Source: Elmis aenea
Lineage: Eukaryota > Arthropoda > Insecta > Coleoptera > Elmidae
Reading direction: 5' to 3'
DNA length: 64,000 nt
Assembly (NCBI GenBank): GCA_947652605.1
Contig: OX393582.1
Coordinates: forward strand, 10,316,544 to 10,380,543
The notes under the pieces were generated by a model. The model saw nothing but the letters and a program-made list of their open reading frames with translations, was not told the DNA's origin and ran no database searches. Shown piece after piece: positions 55,161 through 64,000 of this stretch (positions are counted from its first letter, which is position 1; each line of letters opens with the position of its first letter). The translations under genes were made by a program, and so were the position numbers.

Positions 55161-57480
55161 CCATAGCAAATAAACCGTAAAAATCAAAACCAAATCGAGT
55201 ATACCATAAAGCGCAAAAAAGATAGCGATGCGTCTTTTATAAAAAACATTTTGTTGTTAAATTAATATTTTAAAAGATAAAAGCTGTATTTCATACTTTT
55301 TATGTTAAAATTTACCTCTATAACTCGATAAACATCGAGTTTTGGACTATGATTTGTTTATATTACATGTTTTGCTAAAATTGACTCAAGGAACATGCTC
55401 CTTAAGTTTGGCCGTTACGTCATGCAACACCTGTTAATATGATAGTACCGGGAAACAAAATGGCAAAAGCTGATATGGGTTACCGTCGCGGGGGATGATT
55501 TGAACCACTTGACAAGAAATTTGTTTGATAATAGCTGTGTATATTGATACTTCCTAATAAAGAATTTTTAGGACAACCTTTCGTGCTCTTTTTTTTTATA
55601 AGTGGGTTAGAATTCACCAAATTTATTCCTACTTATGCTAAGTCTGCTTATTCCGTAAGGTACAAATTTTTGAGAAAATACCAGTGATTTATATATTTAT
55701 TGATATTCTATAGGCAAAGAGTCGCAGTTTTATTTAAAACACTGTGGGTGGCTCATTTTGCTTCAGTTGGGGGCTAAATTTGCAGTAGAGCATCAAATAT
55801 GCACTTTATTATCATGTGGCTCAATCTATGGGGTGTCATAAGTCACCTCCTGAAGTTTAAAAAATCAAAGTTTTTATGAAAATTAGAGTTCTGAGCTTTT
55901 GTCAAACTATAGGGCACTCAGTTTGGATCCTTTTCCTCCAATTTTCAAACACAGAACCTTTTAAGTTTTATAATTACCTACATGAAAAAATGTAAAAGAC
56001 TTTGTGGACTATGTAGGTGTCGCCCCCAGATTAAAGATTGTTTTGATTCAAAACAGGTAGAAGTCGAAGTATTAATATAACCATTTATTAAGCCAACTTT
56101 TGATTAAATACTTACATTTAATAATTTTATACCGACTGAAAGTAACTTTTTTGATTTCTCAAAAACATGAAAAAGTTATATATGAACTTCTGCCATAACG
56201 CCACAGAAGTATAAAACATATGTCATGAATTTACCGAACAGGTTGTAATCGACCCACTCAAAATCTCGAAAAATATTTACAAAAAAACTATTTTTAATAA
56301 GTATCTATAAATATGCTTGTTTCAAAAGTTACAAAAAAAATCTTTATCGAAAATAGTTCTCGGCGTAAATGAGTTCATACCGAATACAAACTAAATCAGG
56401 CCTTCCTTATTTTCTTTAGTTTTTGATTTGAATACCTTTTAATACAACTACGAGACATTATTTTGAAATTTTTTAAAACATCCAAATATTTATGGCATTT
56501 TTTTTTCCCACTAAGTGAACCTTGACCTCCATATAATAACGTTTTGACAAAGACTTGAACAAAAACATTTTGAACTTTAACGATTAGACTACCATAATCA
56601 ACTTTTAATGGTTCAAAATCGTTCACGACTCCCCTAGCCCCCTGCAGCAGACGTCAGTAAGTCATCATGTCACAATATACGAAAACAACATTCTGTTTCC
56701 TCACTTGGCATTACAAAATTTTATTTTTTGTCCTTTTTATTTATTCATAAAATTTGCAAATGATTAGAATAAAGTCAAATAGTTTCTCCGACATTAAAAT
56801 AAAAATTGTTCATTTCTTCACTTGTTTTAACTATTTTTTAATTAAGTCGACACAAACAATAAATTTAAAATAATGCATATTTCAGAAAGATACATATTGC
56901 GTAATCCACAACTCTAATCTCAAGCTTATCTCTAAAATTATCCAGGTAATTAATTAATTGATAGTATCTAGAACAAGTAATGTAAAATCAAAGTTTCTGG
57001 ACAAATTATATATTTTATTTAAACCAAAGGTCAACTACTACAAATAATTTTGTAATCGGCTTGTTACAAAAAAAAGCATTCCTTATCAAGTAGTTGTATT
57101 GTAATCAGTAGCAAATAATACACTCGTTTAATACAATTTTTCATCGTAATTACTTGCTTCCATATTTTTTTATTAAAATAACTTGAGATGTCAATTACTT
57201 ATGAAAATAAAAATTAACTTATGGAAATACGCTTTTAACAGCAGAGAAATTAATTGTTTATAGATTAAATTCTGCACCCCTTATTAATTTTATATCAAGC
57301 TTTAGGTCAATTTTCGACCATCATCGGCATTGTTTTTACCAATAATTGATTAGTTCATAAAAGGGCAAAATAAAATTTCAGAATATAACGTAATAAATTT
57401 GGTGTAATAAGTATGAAAATAAACACGGAAAAAAAGAACGAAAACTATTATCGTTACAACAGAGAACAAAGGGCATAACA
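55161..57480. other. AT-rich intergenic region, nothing recognised
   Basis: Stops in all frames. No paired termini or tandem repeats were visible. The 76-codon minus-strand frame at 56396-56626 has no family features. Confidence 0.45.
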
Positions 57481-57484
57481 TCAC

Positions 57485-57985
57485 TTTAAATAAACTTAGG
57501 TTGGAATAGGTAGCTTTAAATATTTGGGAGTGATCACAGAGAAAAATAAAGGAATGGACAAGGAAATAAGCTAAATAACAAGAAATGTGGGAATAATATT
57601 TAACAGTTTAAGAACAAAATTTTTTTGAAATAGAGAGGTCCCAAAACGAACAAAAGTGGAAGTAGTAAAAAAGGTTGTAACTCCGGCACTTTTCCGAAAC
57701 GTAGACACTCACAAACAAAAACAGTAGCCATGTAAATGCAATAGAAATGAGATTTCTATGAAAAATCCGAGAAAAAACCTAAAAAGATGGAACCAGAAAT
57801 GAAACTTATAGAGAACAATTAAAGATAAAATCAGTTGAAACAAAAATACAACAACAACAGCTAAGATGGTTGGATCACATTTATAGAATGAAAAAAGAAA
57901 AGTTAAGCAGAGAAGCCTATGGAGCAAGATCACAGGAAAAAAATAAAATAGGTAGACCGAGAAAAACCTGGCAAAATCCCTAAAA
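57485..57985 (+). pseudogene. Non-LTR retrotransposon C-terminal relic (second family)
   Basis: Broken + strand frames give GSFKYLGVITEKNKGMDKEI, SLRTKFF…TKVEVVKKVVTPAL and, in another frame, QQQQLRWLDHIYRMKKEKLS followed by KIGRPRKTW. This is the thumb and C-terminal domain common to several LINE clades (FKYLGSIIT…, RQLRWxGHVxRM, GRPxKTW). Many stops and shifts; it is old. Confidence 0.75.
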
Positions 57986-58589
57986 TCTAGTGTCATGAAT
58001 TTTTCATCTTAAAATTAGATTTAGGTTATGCACCAACTTTTTTTAAGAATAAAAGTTTCTGAGATATGGATAATAAAAACTTTTCCATGCATGGCCGACT
58101 TTTTGAATGTTAAAATTACTAGAAAAATAACAATTGGGAGTTTTAAGGTTAAATTCTCATATTTGGCCTAATTTTTGATATCTAAACAACTTTTTTTTTT
58201 CAAACTTTATTTGCAACTCTAAAATAAGAACACTTTACTCTTGTGAACAATTCTAACATCGCAAAATCTTGTGTCGTATGATATTTTATTGAACGTTTTC
58301 CCCCTTAAAATTTATTTCATATCAAGCACCAACTTTTATGAAAAATAAAATTTTCTGAGAAGTTTATATTATTTTTTTTTTTCCATTTGTTGCAGATCTT
58401 TTGAGTGACGCTGAATATACAAAATTATAGGGCGGCAAAAGTTCTTAGCCTACAAACGGCAAAATCATAAATCAGCCACTGATCCCAAATAACATGCTTA
58501 AGAAAGTATACAAATAATGGTTTACTTATAATCTAGTGATACACATTTATTTTTTAGCGATCTACTTACTAAACAGACAAACTGAAAAG
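57986..58589. other. AT-rich stretch, nothing recognised
   Basis: Homopolymer-rich sequence without repeats or coding signature visible by eye. Confidence 0.4.
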
Positions 58590-59110
58590 TTGAATAATAA
58601 AGGTAATTTTTGCGATCGCGTTGGCAATGAACCGTCAGAGATAAAATCGAAAGTCTTCTATTTACCAATGCGCGCATCCTTTGCAAGTAAAATGGTGCAA
58701 ATGTTTTGAAAAAATTTTGAACGGTTTGCAAAAGCTCTGTGATTTTCAGAAGTTGTGGTATATCTGTTATAACTAAATCTATGCGACTTGCATAGGCGTT
58801 TAACGTAGGGAAAACCGTTTTTACAAATGCCTCGTTTTTCGCGTTTTTCTCCGGAACCGTTTAAGATTTTTTCAAAAACTTTGCACCATTTTACTTGCAA
58901 AGGATTGGTAAAAAGAACCATTGGTAAATAGAAGAATTTCGATTTAATCTCTGACAATTTCATGCCCAACGTGATCGCAAAAATTTCTTTTATTTTTCAG
59001 CTTTTCAGGTTTTTCCTTATTTTTCCGAAGGAAATGGCCAGTGGCACGTATAACTCTACAAAGCATTTATTGATGCAATAAACACAGCCTTAATCAAATT
59101 CTAGCGACAA
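58590..59110. repeat. Palindromic repeat; uninterrupted relative of 11380-12870
   Basis: 58590-58730 and 58850-59010 are inverted copies (GCGATCGCGTTGGCAATGAA against TTTCATGCCCAACGTGATCG; TTTGCAAGTAAAATGGTGCA against its complement). The right half continues as at 12650-12870 and shows the pre-insertion site of the hAT element at 11445 (TTACTTGCAAAGGATTGG). Confidence 0.75.
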
Positions 59111-60787
59111 CGTATCGTGACCCTCCCTTGTTAGCTTTATTAGAACTATATTATATGCCAAATTATGCTCAACAAAAACCAACCCTCCCCCCGTTCTCAA
59201 CGTAGCAGAGTGATAGATACACCTTCGAAAGCATTTTAAAAGAGTTTTCTTCTTCTTTAAGTGAACATCAATATCCAGTAAAGTTTGATTTTTTTGCGAT
59301 TTCTTATCATACTTCAAGTACTACTAAACATCATTTACACCGATAATTATTATTTTTTATTATCAAGATAAGATTTTAAATTGCCTAACCATATAAGGTA
59401 TAATGTTTCAGATAGCCTATATGTATGAAGTGGGACATCATATAAACTAGAAACTATACCTCAAAATTTCAATTTTAGTGTGTTCCATCAACTGAACTCA
59501 GTAAGTAATAACTTAATAAATTATCTCCAATTTGAATGTAATATGCCTAAATTATCATAACTATCTGACAAAGCAAAATGGTGACTTAACTGTTTGTTAC
59601 ATAACACATTTAGAATATGTTTTATTCAGTCAATTCTTAAAATACAAGGAAATACTGAAGCTAAATACGATTGTTATGGTGTTGCATTAGATATATGGTT
59701 TTATAAAAAAAAGTCAGGTTGCGTATTCTAAATAACAGACAATTTTTACGCGTATTACATCATCAACAGTACTAGCTAGAGTGCCTTTGTTTAGTTACAA
59801 TATACCATAAACTTTTGATTGTGTTGGATAAACGATTATTAAAATTTTGACGACGCTCCAAAATTAATTAGAGAACCCGAAATAACAAAAGGGAGTGTTT
59901 GCTAATTATACCGACAATTACGGAGAATTCTATGTTCATTTTGAAGGTGAAAGTTTTCATCAAAACATCCTAAACAAGAGTCCTGACGCGTCTGCTAACC
60001 CTGAATAGGACTCAGGAGTTTTTTTATTGGTACCTTAAAAATCCTTTATTTTAGAAAGATCCAATTTACTATGTAATTGCTACTTTTCAACATAATGCAA
60101 ATGTAATTGTTATTTTGATCAGTATTGTACCAAATCGAAACAGCTTTGTAATTTCTAATTAGATTTAATTTTAATTGAATATTTTGTTGATACCAATATG
60201 CGCCTATTTACTCATTACTTTAGTTATAAAATTAATCAATGATAAAAGTTTTTTTTTTTTTTAAATAATAACTCAGGGATACTTGAAACAAGAAATGAGA
60301 CCAATAGGCAAATTTTAACGTGTGCTTTTTATTTTAAGTATTACGTCTTTATGATTTTTACTTGATAATAAGCTAAATTACAAGCTTATTAAGTTTATCA
60401 TTTTTTGATTGAATGGAAAAGTTATTCATTGTTACGATTATCAAATGTAATTATCTGAATTTTATAGAGGTTGTGAAATTATTGCAGTTTTAGTACTTAT
60501 ATGGCTTCCAATAACATAACAATTGAATTTTGAAAGATAAAATGATAAAAATTTTGCTCAAGTTGTTTAATAGTTGCGTATTATCTTGACATATATTACT
60601 CAACTACCTTTGTAATCACGTTTTTTAATAATTTTAAGTAAGATATTGATAGTACAATTAAATGAATACACAACATATTGGTTTGAAATTTTACTAATAT
60701 AAAAATATATTACTTCATCCTTCATCCACTCTTTCCACACTTCTACTTTTTTCTATAAGCTTTGTTACAGAGTGTTTGGTGAACATA
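59111..60787. other. AT-rich intergenic region, nothing firmly recognised
   Basis: No gene or paired repeat was seen. A perfect CArG-type decamer CCATATAAGG is at 59389-59398, 3 kb upstream of the second actin. With one copy at this distance, a regulatory role is not supported. Confidence 0.4.
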
Positions 60788-61827
60788 CAGGGTGTTTCTT
60801 AAATATTGCAAGGTCATTCCTTATCAAATTTAAGGAGAGTCTTTTATATAAAATATTTTCGTTAGACGTCTCCTTTTGGAGTTACACCCCCCTCTAGGGG
60901 AGTGGTAAAATTACGTTTTTATTTTATTTCTCAAATTTTGATAAATATAGGAAAATGGTATTTGATAAATGTTTTACACTTATTAAAAGGTTTCCCATAG
61001 TAATATTTTCAATCATCTCCCACCTTCACAGCAGGCTGAAAAGTGTGACCCCTGTTGGTTCTTTTACAGAAGCCTCTGGTGGGTTAAAATTTTGCAATTT
61101 GAAATATTCTTTTTGAAAGTTCGATCTATTTAGAAACTTTTTGTATTCTTTAGTTTTTTTCGTTAAACCTACCGTTTTTGAGTAAAAATAAAATAAGCAA
61201 ACATGCACCATTAAATATCCAATATAAAACGATTCATTTTGTAGGTTACCATGGTTTGTTTATGTTCATATTGAGTAGAATTATTGACAGGTGTTGTCGC
61301 CTTGTCGCCGCGTAAACGTCAAAATGAATAACATCTGTTAATTCTATCCAATATGAACATAAACAAACCAAGGTAACCACCAAAATGAATAGTTTTATAT
61401 TGGAATATTTAATGGTGCATGTTTACTTATTTTATTTTTTACTCAAAAACTGTGGGTTAACGAGAAAAACTAAAGAATAAAAAAAGTTTCTAAATAGATC
61501 GAACTTTCAAAAAGAATATTTCAAATTGCAAAATTTTAACCCAACAAAAAGCTCTCATAAAAAAACTAACAGGGGTCGCACTTTTCAGCCCGCTGTGAGG
61601 TGAGAGATGATTGAAAATATTAGGTACCTACTATGGGAAACCTTTTAATAAGTATAAAACATCTACCAAATATCATTCTCTTGCGTTTATCTGAATTGAG
61701 AAATAAAATAAAAACCTAGTGTAACTTCAAAAGGAGACGTCTAAGGGGAAAAAATATAAAAGACCCCTCTTAATTTTGATAAGGAATCACCTCCCGATTT
61801 TTTTCGCAATATTTAATTAACACCCTG
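60788..61827. mobile_element. 1.04-kb foldback element with CAGGGTGTTT ends
   Basis: TA flanks both ends (60786-60787, 61828-61829). The two arms of about 500 bp are closely matched inverted copies, for example TTAAGGAGAGTCTTTTATAT against ATATAAAAGACCCCTCTTAA, and GGTTTGTTTATGTTCATATT against its complement. Only ~25-30 bases (GTCGCCTTGTCGCCGCG) separate them near 61300. No coding remnant. Transcripts would form a very long hairpin. Confidence 0.92.
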
Positions 61828-62393
61828 TATATCTTATTTAAGTCTTTCTCAACATATTTTGCCTTGTAACACTCTCTGCTCCTCTTAAAAATCTCACAAA
61901 ATAATGAATGTTTCTTCCCCCAAGAATATTAAAACACAGTTAGACCAGTTTATTAACTGTCAATTACTACAGCGATCGTGTTTTGTTTTGTCAAGTACAA
62001 TGATTTTGTAAAAAAATCATAATTTTGAAACTCATTTATCTCAAAACATTCCTTATGCAACACTAAAGCACTAAAAATCTTTACATGGTTGAAAAGAGAA
62101 AAACCGTCTCGATCAACTAAAGTAAAAAAAATATAGGTTACCATTTAAAAAATATGACGATCGCCTATCAGTTGCACACGGTTGGCCGAAGAAACAACTG
62201 AAGTACGTTAAAATGTGAGCTTACAATTTGCCATAAACTTTTCATATAAAATATTTTTTCATAAAACTTGTACTTACGCCGTTACAAAAGCGTTTCCATA
62301 ATTTTGGCCTGCCCTGTATAGTTAAGACTTAAAATATGTTACTTTTGCGATCAAAGCCCTTAGTTTTGATTAACATAATTGTGTTAAAGGTGT

Positions 62394-62400
62394 TATAAAT
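62394..62400 (+). promoter_or_regulatory. Candidate TATA box of the second actin gene
   Basis: TATAAAT lies 56-62 bases before the ATG, leaving room for a transcription start near 62425 and a ~30-base leader. A competing reading is that TTTCTTATTCAG (to 62441) is a splice acceptor of a 5'-UTR intron. Confidence 0.4.
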
Positions 62401-62455
62401 TTATATTTAATGACCGAAAGAGTAAATATATTTCTTATTCAGTTACAGATTCGAC

Positions 62456-63586
62456 ATGGCCGACGAAGAGGTTCAAGCTTTGGTAGTGGACAATGGTTCC
62501 GGAATGTGTAAAGCCGGATTTGCTGGAGACGATGCACCGCGTGCTGTATTTCCATCAATTGTTGGCCGCCCAAGACATGAAGGTGTCATGGTCGGTATGG
62601 GACAGAAGGACTCGTACGTAGGTGACGAAGCACAAAGCAAACGAGGTATTCTTTCACTAAGGTACCCAATAGAACATGGCGTCGTAACCAACTGGGACGA
62701 TATGGAAAAAATCTGGCACCACACCTTCTACAACGAACTTCGCGTCGCCCCGGAAGAGCATCCCGTTCTGCTAACGGAAGCTCCTCTCAACCCCAAAGCT
62801 AATCGTGAAAAAATCGTCGAGATAATGTTCGAAACATTTAATTGTCCAGCTACTTATATTTCCATTCAAGCCGTTCTATCGCTGTACGCGTCTGGACGAA
62901 CCACTGGTATTGTTATCGATTCAGGTGATGGTGTTACACACACTGTTCCTATTTACGAAGGATACGCCATGCCACACGCCATCGATCGTTTGGATTTGGC
63001 TGGACGTGATCTTACAGATTACTTGATGAAAATTCTAACAGAGCGTGGATACACCTTCACTACAACAGCAGAACGAGAAATCGTAAGGGACGTTAAAGAA
63101 AAACTGTGTTACGTAGCGTTGGACTTTGATCAAGAAATGGGCACCGCTGAACGCTCCTCCGTTCTTGAAAAAAGCTATGAACTTCCCGACGGACAAGTAA
63201 TCACCCTTGGAAATGCACGCTTCCGTTGCCCTGAGGTTCTCTTCCAACCATCGTTCGTAGGCATGGAATCATTAGGAATACACGAACTAGGTTACGGTTC
63301 CATAATGAAATGTGATTTGGACATACGTAAGGACCTTTACACGAACGTTGTTCTCTCTGGTGGTAGCACAATGTATGCTGGAATAGCTGACCGTATGCAA
63401 AAAGAAATTGTCGCCCTAGCTCCACCTACAATGAAAGTTAAAATCGTCGCTCCGCCAGAAAGGAAATATTCCGTTTGGATTGGTGGTTCCATCCTAGCTT
63501 CGCTTTCGACATTCCAACAGATGTGGATTTCCAAGCAGGAATATGATGAATCTGGACGGGGTATAGTTCATCGCAAATGCTTCTAA
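62456..63586 (+). CDS. Actin, diverged from the canonical insect type (376 aa)
   Basis: Complete actin. The N-terminus is [20 protein letters not shown], the D-loop [17 protein letters not shown] is ordinary except for HEG in place of HQG, His73 is present (YPIEHG), and [17 protein letters not shown] binds nucleotide. The C-terminus HRKCF is normal. Differences from usual insect cytoplasmic and muscle actins include [39 protein letters not shown] and [11 protein letters not shown]. Several of these are shared with the actin at 52682. The coding region has no intron. It is far closer to standard actin than its neighbour and should fold and polymerise. It lies 8.6 kb downstream on the same strand, consistent with tandem duplication. 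A specialised (for example testis or late-tissue) actin is plausible but not shown by the sequence. Confidence 0.95.
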
Positions 63587-63649
63587 CTTCATTTTTAAAA
63601 CGCCATATTATTATTATTTTGTCAGCAATTTGTTGTAATATTTAACTTC

Positions 63650-63655
63650 AATAAA
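63650..63655 (+). terminator. Polyadenylation signal of the second actin gene
   Basis: AATAAA 63 bases after the stop codon, in CTTCAATAAAATAAG. Confidence 0.75.
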
Positions 63656-64000
63656 ATAAGTTCATTTTTACAAAGAAATCTTTTCAATGACTTTAACAAA
63701 CTGGTACTTAAAATAGATCTGATGTAGTATGACACTCAAGGGATGTATACTAGATACACATTTTGATATAAAAGATAAAATCACGTCGTTATAATATTAA
63801 CGTTAGGTGCGTTAGGAAATAGAATCAAAATGTTATAACGCAGAGATAAACTTAAATTATTTTTAGTAAAATTTAGCGGCGATAGGAAGAAAACAAATTG
63901 TTTTTTTTTTATCTTCTCCCTATAAAACCGTATATTTAGTTAGATGTTTATTACTTTTTTTTAAACAGCCTTGGTTGGTAAAGATTAAATAGTATAAAGC
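63656..64000. other. 3' flank of the actin gene, nothing recognised
   Basis: AT-rich non-coding sequence to the window end; no repeat or gene seen. Confidence 0.4.

Noticed and set aside
59389..59398. CArG box CCATATAAGG as an actin enhancer
   Set aside because: Single site 3 kb upstream of the second actin in AT-rich DNA, where such decamers arise by chance.
62473..63534. Minus-strand frames opposite the second actin, and similar ones at 52781-53745
   Set aside because: Antisense shadows of conserved actin codons; no independent signature.

Overview
This is an AT-rich (roughly 70 % A+T), gene-poor piece of an animal nuclear genome, most likely an insect. The reasons are sparse genes embedded in transposon debris, Tc1/mariner, pogo, hAT and Harbinger-like elements with TA, 8-bp and TAA target duplications, insect-type non-LTR retrotransposons, two single-exon actins and a trypsin-like protease. 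The species cannot be named from the sequence; a beetle-like or other repeat-rich insect genome would fit.

Layout. 1-4130: the 3' end of a tyrosine-phosphorylation docking adaptor (IRS/Chico-like YxxM motifs) and a complete secreted trypsin-like serine protease, with a hAT element carrying a nested foldback element between them. 4130-16250: no host gene recognised. This stretch is a stack of DNA transposons: a foldback structure with tandem-repeat arms around a mariner-like element, a short mariner-like relic, a pogo-like relic, and two hAT elements with exact 8-bp target duplications. One of these hATs contains ORF1 and the start of ORF2 of a non-LTR retrotransposon. 16254-36870: satellite DNA of two families, A (about 158 bp) and B (about 141 bp), in one orientation, interrupted by a 1.48-kb long-TIR transposon and by 31.5-35.3 kb of other sequence. 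36870-42500: small transposons, degenerate tandem repeats, and a TA-flanked element with a non-LTR retrotransposon nested inside it. 42510-48390: the same satellites in the opposite orientation. 48400-62400: foldback elements, MITEs, retrotransposon fragments and repeat copies. Two divergent actin genes on the + strand (52682-53809 and 62456-63586) lie here and at the right end.

What ties it together. Four apparently functional host genes are visible (adaptor fragment, protease, two actins). Most of the rest is mobile or satellite DNA. Several insertions can be ordered because an uninterrupted copy of the target repeat lies elsewhere in the same window (for example 38683-38935 against 51660, and 11445-12641 against 58900). 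The two actins share residues that differ from the usual insect actins, which suggests a local duplication of an already divergent actin. The first has lost residues otherwise nearly invariant in actin. No operon logic, CRISPR, rRNA or tRNA gene was found. All identifications come from reading the sequence; no database search was possible.
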